From Fomes fomentarius (lineage: Eukaryota; Basidiomycota; Agaricomycetes; Polyporales; Polyporaceae): DNA of 64,000 nucleotides. The notes beneath the pieces are model-generated. The model saw nothing but the letters and a program-made list of their open reading frames with translations, searched no databases and was not told the origin of the DNA. Shown one piece after another: positions 36,555-48,823 of this stretch. Each line of letters begins with the position of its first letter. Positions within the stretch are counted from its first letter, which is position 1. Made by a program: the position numbers and the translations under genes. Location: the NCBI GenBank assembly GCA_022606135.1, contig JABYQN010000006.1, positions 310,001-374,000 on the forward strand, given 5' to 3'.

Positions 36555-37439
36555 ATGTCTGCTCCCTACATGTGAGTAGTCCTGCGCTCTGTACCGTCAA
36601 CTGCGTCGTTTCGAACTCATCCTTCCTGCCACAGTGTCGTCGATGAGCCGTTCGACAGCCTCGCCGAGGCTATCGACGACCTCAAGGACCAGCTCCTCAG
36701 CAATGAGGGCCGCTACATGGAGGACCTATTGTCCTCAGTGGATCAGGCTGCACCGGGCCCAGAGTACGTCTCTCATTCTCGTCCCCATCATCCACCGCCA
36801 CTTACCAAGGAGCTCGTAGTCCCTTCGTGGCCGCGCCTCTGGGGTCGTCAGACGCAGAAGGCACGGAGGACGACCCGATGTCCATAAAAGGCAATGCACA
36901 AGCATCCTCGTCGGCCGCGACGCGATCGTCTGCGGATCCAGGTGAATGCGACTCAGTCTCTTACCGCCACGACACAGACGATCTGACACAGCAGCCGGTA
37001 CTCTCCAAGGGCAAAAGAAAGCGCGAGGCCGAGGACGTGGTCGAGGACGTGGCCGAGGACGCGCCTCCCGCCAAGCGGGCCGCGGTCGCGGTCGCGGCGG
37101 GCAATAAGGAGAACCTGCAGTACCCCGGCGAGATCGAGGAACTGGACGACATCGACTGGGAGCACACCGCGCCGACGTGGGCGGGTGAGCCGATCCCTCG
37201 GATGTCGGGAAAGGATGTTCTATGTTATCTGAGGAGGAGGTATGGGTTCAACGACACCAGGGACGCGGTCAGGTGCAGGATCGACGGGTGCAAGGAGACG
37301 GAGAGGGAGCCACCTGCAGGGAAAGACGCACTTCAACATCAAGAAGAGGTGTACACGATGTGGGTTCTCCGGTTCCGTTGCGAGAGCGAGGCGCTTTCAT
37401 TCACATCCTGGGGGTCGGTGCTCCTTCAACACTCCATAG
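36555..37439 (+). pseudogene. Zinc-module family member F, frameshifted in the finger region
   Basis: Exons 36555-36571, 36635-36763 and from 36820, all phase 2. Exon 2 encodes the helix FDSLAEAIDDLKDQLLSNEG ending in APGPE, as in D. Exon 3 gives an acidic/basic linker with a KGKRKRE patch, then a well-kept lead-in (DIDWEHTAPTWAGEPIPRM), YLRRRYGF and the first half of finger 1 (CRIDGC). Near 37290-37315 the frame shifts by one base: finger-like sequence continues in another frame (HFNIKKRCTRCGFSG, ending at a stop about 37439). The original frame stays open by chance for another ~230 codons to 38011. Most likely a recent pseudogene; a sequencing error at one base is the alternative. Confidence 0.7.
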
Positions 37440-37911
37440 AAGAGCTCGGATGTTTCTACAACATTCAAAACTCGATCCTGGGCCACATCTTGTGCGTACT
37501 CGACAGCGCACTACTAGTACCATTCTGCGACTGTTTGGACTCGAGCAGCAAGGTTACCCATCTCTCCGTCCGGCTCAATATGTACGACATGCCGGTCATA
37601 CTTCGTTGGATCAACGAGACAGTGGGACTCTCTCTCCGGATGGTTAGCTATCTCCTCGAAGAAATATGGTGCACAGATGCAGGACCGGCCGGGCGGGTCA
37701 GACTCTCCCATCATGCTCTGCACAGACCTGCACGATGTCGCATGGGGAGTTTTCTTGGGAGCTGGCTGGGTGTTGGACAGACGGTCGAGGGCACGGAGAC
37801 CAAGCATTCCCTGCCCTACCCGTCGCTCCCGACGACTACGTCTTTCTACTCTTCGCCTCTTCGCACACTCTACAAGACACCTCTCTTCTCTATTCTAGAA
37901 CACTCGCCAAG

Positions 37912-39019
37912 ATGTCCTACAACTACGACACCATCTTCGACGCTTTTGCTCCCCTGTCTCCGTAAGCCTAACCACCATCCCGACTCCCCCTCCCGACGCG
38001 ACACAATCTAACCCTTCCCTGCCACAGATCCTCCCGCACCGACACCGCGCTGTCGGACTTCATCGAAGAGTTGCCTCGCGGGTGAGCACGATAGGATGAC
38101 GTTCGGCGAAGGAACGTACGATGGGATGGAGGACAATGGGGCCAGGTACGTGCTCCGCCTTCGGTCTCCGACACCAACGGTCTCCCTAACCAAACGATGC
38201 AGCAGCTCGGAGTGGGCCTACTGATCCCACTACATCGCCGTCCGCCGTGGCACCTCCGACGGGCCTCCCTTTTCCTGAGCTGCCGGCCATCTGGCCAGCG
38301 GCGTTCGCGCAACCATGGACCGGGGAGGACATCGCCACCCAGTTCATCCCACCATTCAGCCCCTCCATTCCCCTTGGTGAGTTGGAAGACCCTATCGAGG
38401 TCTTCACCCGTATGATCACGATATCCCCCACCACGGACACGCACCCCGCAGCCATGCCCACTTTCTCGTCAGGCTTTGCGACGGACTTCTTCGCGTTCAG
38501 CGCGGCTCCTTCTCCTTCGTACACCTTCCCTGCCTTCCCCGTCATTCCCGACGACTATCTATATCAGCAAGCCGACCCTGTGCCCGCGCCACTACCACCC
38601 GAGCCCGCCGTCGGTGCTGCTCCTCCTACTCTTGTCCTGCCCGATGTCATCGGCAGTCTCGTCTGGGAATCTCCCGACACCGTCAAGACCTACATCTGGG
38701 ACGGCTATCAGCTCCCGCCCATGCCTGTCATTGGCGCTATCTGAGGGTTGAGTTCCGAGTCCTCGAAACCTCGGTTGGGAAAGATGACAAAGACAGGTCG
38801 TTGCATCGCTGTCTGTGGCCGGATTGCCACCACGATGACATGCTAAGGGACAACCTCCGGAAGCATGTCCAGACGGTCCACCAGAAGCTGAAGAAGCGGT
38901 GTGAGAACCCCGGATGCATGTTCACCGAACGCTCGGATATGTTCAACACGCGGCATAGGAACTGTCCGCATGGTGCTCCGGGCGTTCGTCCTGAGGGCGT
39001 TATGCTTGCTCCGTACTAG
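37912..39019 (+). pseudogene. Zinc-module family member G, pseudogene close to H and I
   Basis: Exon 1 (37912-37961, MSYNYDTIFDAFAPLSP) matches members H and I. Several lesions follow. One extra C near 38077 shifts the frame in the helix exon. Missing bases after GSEWA near 38218 create TGA. Indels at about 38733-38755 remove the segment before finger 1 and end the frame at ...PVIGAI. The finger region itself (38801-39019) is still open and well kept: CLWPDCHH, HVQTVH, CENPGC and SDMFNTRH. No TATA element is visible upstream, unlike H and I. An older, non-functional copy of the same subfamily. Confidence 0.8.
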
Positions 39020-39739
39020 TCTGTCTCGATATCTGGTGAGGCTGGTAAGGCTCTGTGTTTGCTTCGGTTTCCTCTTGTCTGGTCTCGTCGTTGCTTACTA
39101 TGTCCGTGTTTCTCATTTTGGTTAAGACATCCTCTCACTCCATTCCAATATCGCACACTAGTCTCTTCCTATACCTTCCAATCACCTCACCATACCTCAC
39201 ATCAGTCCCGCTATACCTATACCTCACTCAAATGTCCCGGTCATCTCACTAGTATGAACCCATCCCAACCACAACCATAATCTGATTATGTACCTTAAAA
39301 CCGCATAATCACAGCATCGATAGCTCTGTTTCCGTTGCACACAACCAAAGTGACCATCGCCCGCAAGATGGACCGGTGCCAGTGAATCGGACGACCGTGA
39401 CGTCGCGCCCCTCCGAGTCTTCAATGCATGCGCATGAACTACTGACAGACACTTGCACGTAGTATCTCCAGCCTTGATTGATCTTTCCTCCTAGTAGTCA
39501 TCTCCCTCGATGTCCTAGAGCATGTGTAACCACAATATTGAACGTGAAGGAGGGAATTTCGGACCACTGTGAAGATTGTAGCCTGATACTTGACAACTCG
39601 TCAGTCGTACAGTATTCCGACCTTGACCAACGGTACCCGCCAGCAGCGCTTGCATGTCCAGGCCAAGTCCACCAAGCACTATGCTGCTTTGCAGTAACGG
39701 TGAGCGGGCGAGCTGTCGTCGAAGTGATCAGGAAACACC
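39020..39739. other. 3' region shared with members H and I, then intergenic
   Basis: About 39020-39290 is recognisably similar to the 3' flank of H (51735-51480) and I (56690-56950), so the duplicated unit included the downstream region. The rest shows nothing. Confidence 0.5.
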
Positions 39740-40313
39740 TCAGTTGGCGGTGGCGATAGGCGGATGTACGATTGCGTCGTCGCGGTGGGTCGGAGGCGCA
39801 GCAGCGTCCTCGCCGTCAAATGAATACTGGTCGAGGTACTGTTCCAGGTACTGGGGCCAGTCCACTCGGAAGACACCGAGATCGAAGCGTCGAAGGAATC
39901 GCCACAGTGGTCGTCGTCGTCGTCGATGGAGGTGTTCACGATGGTCGCAGAGAGCTCGCCGCACGAAGATTTACCAAGTCGTCCGCAGTATAGAACGAGT
40001 CGCAGGAAGCGAGCGAGCAGAAGGTGTCACTAGACCGCAGAGAGGCGAAAGACGCGAGGCTGTTGCTTGAGGCGGACGAGTAGAATGTGCCGATGCTGTC
40101 CGTGCTGTCCGTGCTGCAGAGCGCTGCGCGCCGCTTGCTCGACTAGTGGCTGAGGGCTTGAGTAGAGCGTGAGGCTCGCGGAGAATCTACTGGTCGACGA
40201 GCCACACCACTGCGCTCGAGCTTGAAGGTGTTGGAATCGCACTGGGCGAGCAGCTCAGGCCCGGGCATTGAGGCAATGAGCCTGGCTGCCAATGACAATG
40301 ACCATCCTCTCAT
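39740..40313 (-). CDS. Small serine-rich hypothetical protein
   Basis: An ATG at 40313 opens LAARLIASMPGPELLAQC, followed by an intron (GTAGAT...CACTAG). A serine/threonine-rich exon comes next (STDSTDSIGTFYSSASSNS...), then either an aromatic/acidic end (DWPQYLEQYLDQYSFDGED, stop near 39740) or an overlapping S/T-rich frame. The last junction is not resolved. It lies just downstream of the DUF6534 gene on the same strand. I do not recognise it. Confidence 0.35.
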
Positions 40314-40427
40314 TGTGACTGCGATGGTGTTTGAGCGCCCACCGGGAATTCCTGCTGACGATCCTCGGAGAACGTGGACGCTGACCGGTGAATAAGGCGA
40401 ATGTCGCATATCATAACAGATGGCCAT

Positions 40428-42569
40428 TTACAGCAGTCCTCTGTCCCCCTTCCCATCATCCCACCCTCCAGCACTAGCCACTCCAATCACAGCAGACTTC
40501 CGAGAGTCCGCGTTGCACGAGTGTCCGTCCTCGTGCGTGATGACCGTCTCTCGCACCACCGTCACCTGGAGCACCATCCCGGATCAGTCAGCGCATCGCT
40601 CTCCCTCGTGACAACAAAACTTGGATGCGCAACAGCCAGGGAGACACCAGAGGAGAGAGGAGAGAGTAGAGAGTAGGGACGGACGTACGTTCGTAACATG
40701 GCCCGGGCCGAAGTGCAGATGCGGCAAGTGCTGCTGCCGGAGTTGGTAGGTCGCGGATTCAGCGTCACATGTGTGGCTGTTGGAGAGCGCGCGGACGTTC
40801 AGGCTTCCTAGGAGGCAGTTGGCGTAGACTGCGTGGATGGGTGGGTGGGTGGGTGGTCAGAGATACTCATGAGGAGGTCAGGGCAACAAGGAATGCCACG
40901 CACGCTTCGTCTGCATCTCGATGAATCCGAGAAAGACTAGGTTATGCTGCTGTGTTCCGAACTGATGATGGAAAGGGAGAGGAATGAGTGAGGTCTGTGC
41001 AGGGTAGACCAGCGGGGCGGCTCACTAGTATGACGCTCAGTAGCGAGAACACTCTGAAGAAGAGATAGTGAGCTGCCTGTAAGCATGGTCATCCCAAAGT
41101 GCTGCGAGGAAGACGGCTTACGCTGTTAGGGCGCCAGTGTCGACCGTGTATGCTAGCACGAGATTCGCGCGGTTCCTATATTGGCTCTCTCCTCTGCACC
41201 AAGCGCGATAAAATCCGTGGTGAGGATGCATTGGCGCAAAACGACAGGAGAACGCACCCTGCTTCTGCGCGCCAGACATAGTACATCATTATCAGTGCGA
41301 TGAGATTGTCGACGACCGCGGCACAGGTGAGGCCGACAGTCATCACCGTCTAGATGTGGCGGTGCCACTGTCAGTTTGCGACGGTTCATGCCAGAGAGGG
41401 GTATTGGGTACACACGGATGACGAGATGGCGAACCGGAACACTGCCCAATCTTTGTCTAGACTGCGAAAAGACGTCAGCAAGATCGCTAACGGGATACAG
41501 GTTGGAGCGAGATGGCTGCGGCTACCTGAGTGCGAAGGACGCGAGACCGCAGCCTGCAAATTTGTCAGTGATCATGTTCTCTGCCCCTGTATGTCGCGGG
41601 GGACATACCGAAATGACAGAGAATGAGGAAGACCTGTGCGATCGACATGTCAATAAAGACTATTCAAGACTGAAGACTGACTGATCGCACCGACGTACCA
41701 AGGCGGGGGTGATGACCCTGTTCCCTTTCGTCGCTGGGTGCGGACCCCTGTTAGTCTCTACCTCGAATACTCACTGGACAGTGCGTACTTGTCCAGACCT
41801 TACGCATGTAATAGCTGCAACGTTGTCAACGAGGTCCATGCTGAGAAACGGATTGTGAACCTACATATGTGCGATAGTGGAGATTGAGACCTGCACGAGA
41901 TATTGTGAGTACTCGAGTGCGATGCCCACCCAGGGAGAGAACCGACGCACGTAGGTGAGTATAGTACCCTATGATCCAGTGCATGAGCTTTGGGTGACTT
42001 GTGACGCTCGAGAAGAACAAATCATACGCACCGCAGCACCCCTAGTTACAATTGTGTCAGTAATGGGGAATGAATGCATGATCAGGACAAAAGCTAGCGC
42101 ACCAATTGATGCGGGCAAGAGCGCGGTAGTCTCCGAAGTGTTGAATGGTGTACGCATAGAAGAAGTCTATGCAGAACGCGGTGTGAAGGGTTTCTAGGAA
42201 CCTAACAACAGTGTGGATGGTCAATCGGCAGCCAGCCTAGTACTAGGGAGTGATGGATGCTCACCAGATCGCGCCCACCATCAGCTTCATCCGCTGAGTT
42301 TCCTTCCAAGTGAAAGTACGATAGTAGACGAAGCATTGGATAGTCGTGACTCCGTACAGACTGGAAGAGATTGGTGAGTACCGTACTACATACTCCGGTT
42401 TACCAAGCAGGGGCATGTGTACTTGGCAAAGTTGGCATGACCGGCAGGTGTTGCGCCGGAATTCGCCGGAGATACGGTGTTGGAGGACTTACGCGCATGC
42501 CAAGGAAATCTCGATGAACATCTCGCCGAGAAGGGTGTGGACGTAAGAGCGAGTCACTGCGTCGGCCAT
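40428..42569 (-). CDS. DUF6534-type multi-spanning membrane protein
   Basis: Family-typical exons appear in order on the minus strand: MADAVTRSYVHTLLGEMF (start 42569), SLYGVTTIQCFVYYRTF, ETQRMKLMVGAIW, LETLHTAFCIDFFYAY with IQHFGDYRALARINW. Then come KGNRVITPAL, VVDNLIALIMMYYVWRA, LVLAYTVDTGALTA, NLVFLGFIEMQTKLYANCLL and GSLNVRALS. The C-terminal tail ends at 40428. These are the usual six to seven hydrophobic segments of DUF6534 proteins, which are abundant in mushrooms and of unknown function. The segment between 42100 and 41700 is hard to splice cleanly, so a lesion there cannot be excluded. Confidence 0.75.
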
Positions 42570-43580
42570 GGTCAGAAACCCTCCGTCAAGAACAAGCTGG
42601 GGGGAGTTAGAGCAGAGGGCGACGGGCTGGAGCGGAAGTAGCCTTTTACTTATCATCTAGTTTTCCTGAGCCCCCGGCGGCGGGTGAGGGATCTACCGTG
42701 AAGTGCATCAAAAGGGGTGGCGTATTAATACATCACAATCAGCAACATTTTTGAGTGTCTTCAAATTGACGGCACATAGGAGCTTCTTTCTGTAAGTCCT
42801 AATAAGTTGGTTCAATGGTTGCGCCGCAGTCCAGTGGTGCAGGAGACCGACCATGCGCATAATTCCCGTTCTCTACTCAAGTGGTTGAGGAGATGACTTG
42901 CGGTGATGGCAGGACTTTACGAGCTTGAGGTTGTGACCTTCAAGTTGCTTGACAAGGCCTATAAGATGAGCTGAAGCCAAATTCCGACCAAGTCAACGCC
43001 TACGAAAACCGGCTCTATACTCTGGGTCTGCTCTGAGTAGCTGGCGCGGGTTAGGTGAATTGAGGTGGCTGCGTTTTACTTGAATTGGTCTGTGTTGGCC
43101 TCGGCCCCAGCCCCTAGCGGCCCGCTGCCCCCGACGCCACCCGGCGTTCTGTTCGTACGACGACGACTCGATGTGCATTCCCTATGGCAACGATCGCCGC
43201 AAACCTGAGACCTGAGATTGACGTTGGTATCACAGTAGGTTCAGCACAAGTCGCCTTCTCCGCTCAGGTTTTCGTGCTCGCTGCGAAGCAAGCGTCGGAG
43301 CAAGGGCTTCTAGTGTCACAGCACCAGAGGACATCCATTATGATTGAGCGCAGGCGCTCTCTTTCAAGGTCATGATACAGTGTCGCAGATAGCCATTCAT
43401 TTCAAGACGGGGGCAAAAGCATAACATGACCTCATATTGCTGAGACGGTGAACGACACAATGCACAAGCCTGAGTAGGTAGACATGTACAGTGGCTCGAA
43501 ACCGCAGGGAAAACGGGGGCGTCTCCGCAGACCGTTCCCACCCTCACTCACATCCTCGCATCATTAACAGGTCCTCGATT
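42570..43580. other. Intergenic between divergent genes
   Basis: About 1 kb between the DUF6534 gene (minus) and the APH-like gene (plus). One 63-codon frame at 43184-43375 (MATIAANLRPEIDVG...) has no other support. Nothing else was recognised. Confidence 0.5.
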
Positions 43581-44556
43581 ATGACGAGCGTATCCCAAGA
43601 GGGATTGGTCAGAAAGTGCATATACCTTATGAACGAACTAAGATACTAATGAGTTGGCGTTGTAGCTTCCATCGTGGGCAGAGATCTCGCACCTATCTGA
43701 CGAGGAACTCTGGAAGATTTTTCAGACGTCAGACAAATTTCCCTCTTCCCCACTGAACACAGTCAACGTTCGACGTATCGCCACCGATGCTGTCATGAGA
43801 GTTGGCCCTGCGGTTCACGAATCCGAGGTCCTCACTATGCGTCTCGTTAGCCAGGCTTCATCCATACCTATACCCGCCATTCGACGAGTCGTCTATTTGG
43901 GAGGTTCACGAGCAATTATCATGGACTACATTCCAGGAAAGACCCTCGACAGTTGTTGGTCGAGGCTCAGTTTCTGGCGGCGACTTCGTATCATCTGGAC
44001 ACTTCGCGGCTACGTCAGACAGTTGCGACGCATTCAGGTTCCCAGTGCGCTGCGAAGCACGATGTTCCCTGGTCCTATCGCAAGCCAACCACAGGTCTGC
44101 TACGGCTCGATGTTCACCGAATATGTATGTTCCCTCTTTAGACTACATCTTCGCGCACAAGCGCCTACGACTTGACTGTATCAGGGTGCAGGTCCGTTTG
44201 CATCCTATGAAGAACTCACGGCCTGGTATATGCACAAGCTCGACGTCAACCGCCGCATCAGAAAGTACCCCCCCGGACCAATGACGTTTGACGCTTCGCT
44301 GCCGCTGGTGCTGACCCATCTTGACATCCATCCGGGCAATATCATTGTGGGTGATGACGACCGGGTGTGGTTGATTGATTGGGAACTCGCAGGATTCTAC
44401 CCACAGTGGTTTGAATATGCGGGCATGGTGGAAGGATGGATTATTCTTGGGCGATGGGAGCGGTTAGTCCTGGGCTTTGTGGCTGGTTTCTACGAACGGC
44501 AGCTTCAGTTTATTGCCAGTGTTGGATGGGCCCTGAACACTGGTGTACTCCTATGA
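43581..44556 (+). CDS. APH-family phosphotransferase-like protein
   Basis: Three exons, 43581-43607, 43666-44124 and 44185-44556, all phase 0, giving 285 residues. The protein-kinase-like fold of the aminoglycoside/choline phosphotransferase family (PF01636) is recognisable. IRRVVYLGGSRAIIMDYIPG is the hinge region, LVLTHLDIHPGNIIV the Brenner-type catalytic loop with H-x-D-x4-N, and VWLIDWELAG the metal-binding Asp. The closing segment is a helical YERQLQFIASVGW. Such genes are numerous in mushrooms and are not evidence of antibiotic resistance; substrates are unknown. It lies 80 nt upstream of the P450 gene on the same strand. Confidence 0.85.
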
Positions 44557-44636
44557 CATATGTTGTTCTCTGTCCTACTGGAGAACTTCATCTCGTAGAA
44601 TCATCGCATAGTCCGAGCGTATATGTCCGTCGGCTC

Positions 44637-47098
44637 ATGCTCTTAGCGTACTTGCACGCCAGCGCAAATACCATAAGCGCCAGCACTGCTTTAGGGTCAC
44701 TCTCTCCCATCATGTTGACCGTGTCCTTTGTCGTTACTGGGCTCATTGTGCTACTTCTCATCAAGGAATTGGCAGAGCGACGGCGTAAAGCTCAACGTCT
44801 TCCTCCAGGCCCACAGTCTCTGGCTCAGGCGCTCGCCAAGGTTGGTCCAAAAGCACCACAGTGGTTCATCTTCGACGCACTCAAGGATGATTATGGCGAG
44901 TATGGTATCGCCCAGGACAAGTTCCGCGTTGATGACAGTCTCGCAGGCCCAATCTTCTCGTTTTATCGTGGCACCTCTCCTGTCGTTGGTGTGTCTCGTA
45001 TACATCCCTTCTGAGGGAGACAATGGTGATAACGCACAGTTCCTCACCTACAGTCATCAACAAGGCCGACATCGCGTTGGATTTGCTACAGAAACGCGGC
45101 GACATCTACTCCAGTCGCCCTCGTCTCATCCTCGCTCATGAGATCGTCTCGAGGGGCTTGCGTGGCCTTTCCATGCCATACGGCAAGCAATGGCGCATGT
45201 GGAGGAAGGTGGCTTGTGTTATCTAACTCTTGACAGACTGGCGGCTGATGCTCAGAGCGACCCCGATATAGATTCAGAACACAGGCATGAGTGGTCGCGC
45301 GTCGCTCGCGTACTGCGAACACCAGGCTCTCGAGTCGACACTCGCACTTCGCGGGCTGCTCCACAGTGCGGCGCAATTCGACTATCATCTGAGCCTGTGC
45401 GTGGCGTACTTGCCATCCAACATTGTCGGAGCGGACACTGATGTATTGTGTCAGGTTCTCGACATCCGTGGTGCTGTCTATCTCATATGGCCGTCGTACT
45501 GCTGATTTGGACGACCCCGTCTTCAAGAGAAATCAGCAAGCGGGATCAGGTCCGTGTGATTTGTTCTTGCTACATATTTGTCAAAACTCTCTGACGGATG
45601 GTCTGTAGACTACCAGAGGGCAAAGTGAGTGCACCCTTCATTTTCTCCGCTCGTCCAGTTTGAGTGACTCGCATACTGTATAGCATCCCGGGGAACCCTG
45701 TCGAGAAAGTACACTTGTCCCCTTTCGAGCCCATTTTGACGTATGCTGAATTGCTACCCACAGTATCCGGCCCTTCTCTACCTCCCTGTAGGTCTCACGG
45801 CCTCCCTCTATAATATCCTCAATAGTTACACAGCCCAATAGCGAGCCCTACAATGGTTCCGCGGCGATGCAGACAAAGCTTACCAGAGAGCCGAGTCGCT
45901 CTACATGGAGCTCTTGAACGATGTGAAGCAGCGCATAGAGGCAGGGACAGCGAAGGAGTGCATGGCAACGCGCGGGCTCAAGGATCAGGCGTCGCTCGGC
46001 TTTTCCGACGTCCAGCTTGCGTTCGCGCTCAGCGCGCCATTCGGTGCGGGAATTGATACTGTGAGTATGCGCCCGCAAATTTGGGGTGTAGCCCCCTTGT
46101 TTTTGTTTTTTTGTTCGACGTTGACGCGAGCTCGCTCGTCGCAGACGTTGGCCACTCTCGAAGTCGCATTGTGTGAGCGCACTTCCTCTCGGCGGCTGCC
46201 ACCGCATATCCAGTCACTGATGAACGTTCGAACGCTCCTTGGACTTGTGTATTTGGACAGGCGCGATTCTCCACAGCCCCTCCTCGGCGCGCAAGGCGCA
46301 AGCAGAGCTCGACCGCATCGTCGGCCGTGACCGCCTCCCAAGCTTCGCCGACGAACTTTCCCTGCCGTACCTCGGCGCATTCCTCAAGGAGGTGTACAGG
46401 TGGCAGCCCGTCGCGCCTCTCGCGGTCCCGCATGCTGTCACAAAGGACGACGTGTATGAGGGCTGGGTCATTCCGAAGGGAACGACTGTCATCGGAAATC
46501 TATAGTGCGTGCTTCACGTTCTCTGCTCGCGGAGGATCTGCGAATCTTGAAGGTCGCGGACCGCAAAGCTGACTTGTCTTGTCTTGTGCTAGCACGATGC
46601 TGCGGGACCCGGACATGTTTCCGGAACCAGAGACGTTCCGCCCGGAGCGGTTCCTGGAGACGGACGACCCGCGCCTCGACGACTTCTCGCTGCACTTTGG
46701 TTTCGGCAGGCGGCATTGTGTGGGCATGCACGTCGCGCAACAGTCGGTGTACATCGTCATCGCAAGGTGCGCGGTGCCGCTCTCTTATCCACTCCCACTT
46801 TCCTTTATGCCTCCTTTTTACTGCTTGTAAGTTATTCTTATCGCTTGATGCTGACTTGGCACAACCCCGCGCCCGGGATTGTGTGGTATTTAGGATCCTG
46901 TGGGCATTCGACCTCGAGCCAGCCAAAGACGAGGCCGGGAGTGCGGTCTTGCCAGATATGAACGCGATGATCGCGCTGGGGCTGACGCGCAAGCCGGGCC
47001 CGTTCAAGTTTGTCGCGCGCCCGCGGTTCCCCGAGGCCGCGAGCATCATCGAGCGCGAGGCGGCGGAAGCGGAGAAGTTGCTCAAGGCGTGGGAGTGA
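44637..47098 (+). CDS. Cytochrome P450 monooxygenase
   Basis: About 16 exons, first from 44637 (or ATG 44712) to 44904, then 44947-44988, 45054-45208, 45272-45396, 45455-45549, 45609-45624 (16-nt exon), 45684-45708, 45764-45787, 45842-46060, 46145-46172, 46261-46504, 46593-46766 and 46894-47098. Landmarks: an N-terminal membrane anchor (VVTGLIVLLLIKELAERRR), LPPGP, C-helix GKQWRMWRK, I-helix AGIDTTLATLE, ExxR in LGAFLKEVYRWQP, PERF, and heme loop FGFGRRHCVG with the axial Cys. The usual PLIGN segment after the proline hinge is missing or altered. The frame is continuous through the junctions given, so the gene looks functional. An ER-bound oxidase of the mushroom B-group clans is likely; substrate unknown. 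Confidence 0.9.
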
Positions 47099-47335
47099 AT
47101 GTGTGTTGGGTTGTATCTTATTCTTTTGTGCTGGTCCCTAGACGGACGGGTTGCGTTTGATGATTGGATGGCGTCTTGATACTCGACTCATCATGCTGTA
47201 GTGCGCGGATAGTGTATGTATGCTTCTCGCAATTGGACTATCGAGGATGTGCACTACACGACCAGACTGCAGCGACGATGGAGCTTAGTGGCGCAATTCA
47301 TATGAACGTAACACGGTCATGAAGTCAACTGTGCA

Positions 47336-48823
47336 CTACACCGTGGGCAAGTCAAGACCAATGTCATCGCGCAGTAACCGCTCGGTGGTCTCCCACAGCT
47401 CCGTCCACAGCTCCTTCCTCTCTACAAGACGGCTGGTCCTGTCAATCGCGCACGACGGTGAGAGGTAGGCTCCGCGGTACTTGATGGGCTCGGCGCGGGG
47501 GATGGGAGAGGCTGCACAGAAAATCGTCCCGAGGGCACCAGAGGCGGGAGACGCGAATGTCAGGCGAGCGATTAGGCGATAGAGAGGTCCGAGGATGGGG
47601 CCGACGGATTCGGTGTACGCGTGCACACCCTCTGCAAAGATCACGTTTGGGGGAGTATCATTTGTGATTAGGGAAGGGATGAGACTGGCTTGCAGGGGAG
47701 GGAGGAGGGCGCACCAGTCTGGACTCGACCCGGATCGGTTGAGATGCAGAGGATTGGGACACCGGCGTCGTCGAATCGGCGTTGCAGTTCTTGCATGAAC
47801 ATGAGCTGCATCGTCTTGGAGAAGGCTGCGAGGGCAGAACAGTCAGCGCAAGCGATTGCGTATGAGTGTGAGGGCCGTCATCGTCTCGGAGCGCGCGCAC
47901 CGTAGCGGAGGTACTGGGGCGACGTGGTGTCGGCGAAGTCCCGGTTGAGGTCGTCGATGTTGCGGAAGCGGACGTCGGAAGGGCAGAACTTGTGGCTGAA
48001 GAATATATCGGCATTATGATCATGTGGAGTGACCATGAAGCGGGCCTGAGCAGGGAAACGTACGACTTGCTGTTGACGGCGATGACCCGAACGTCGCTGT
48101 TGGGCTCTTGCGCAGTCCGCTTCAAAATCGGAAGGAGAGCCCGAGTGAGTAGATAGGTGCCGATGTAACTGTTGTTGAATTGCATGTCAAGACTGAACCG
48201 TATTCAACGAGTGCAGGGATCCACTCACTTCACCATCACGATGTTCTGGATATTGTCGTGGTCCTTGGCGTAGGGCACCAACAACCTATGATCTGATGGG
48301 TCAGCCATCTTGTTCAGGTTATAGCCCTTGCGTTCTGCAGTACTCACACTGCTGCGTTGTTGACTACAATGTGCCATCACTTGTCAATCGATCGACCATC
48401 CACAAGCCAGATGCTGATACCCACCCAATACATCTAGGCGTTCTTCTCCCTGCATGAACTCTTCCGCGGCAGCTACGACCTTCCGCGGATCACTCAAGTC
48501 AAGGCTCAGCCATACGACTTCGCCATTACCCGGCCCGAGCCCTTCTGCGTGCAGACGTACAATAGCGGCTCGAGCTTTCTTCTCGTCGCGGGCACCCATG
48601 TAGACTTTCGCGCCATGACGGGCGAGCCGTTGTATGGCCGCAAATCCCACACCGGAGCTGTAGTAAAATTCCATATGTATGTTAGCGAATATGCGTCACG
48701 GTGTACCCGCGGGGCGTGTGTGTGTACCTACTTTCCTCCGGTGACGAGGATGACCTTGCCCGACATATCCGCTGGGATGTCGGTGTCTGGGTTGAATGAT
48801 CCACGGGAGAAAAAGGACCCCAT
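47336..48823 (-). CDS. Short-chain dehydrogenase/reductase
   Basis: Start ATG at 48823 (MGSFFSRGSFNPDTDIP), a lead common in fungal retinol-dehydrogenase-like SDRs. VTGGNSGVGFAAIQ is formed across the first intron and gives the TGxxxGxG NADP-binding motif. LDLSDPRKV, VLVNNA (across an intron) and DVRVIAVNSKSYV follow in order. The catalytic YxxxK is YAFSK, again across an intron (near 47905/47825), then STDPGRVQTG. The C-terminal part ends at 47336. All core motifs of a classical SDR are intact. It converges on the P450 gene with 237 nt between the stop codons. Confidence 0.88.

Noticed and set aside
40838..40855. GTGG simple repeat
   Set aside because: Short microsatellite inside an intron of the DUF6534 gene, with no further structure.
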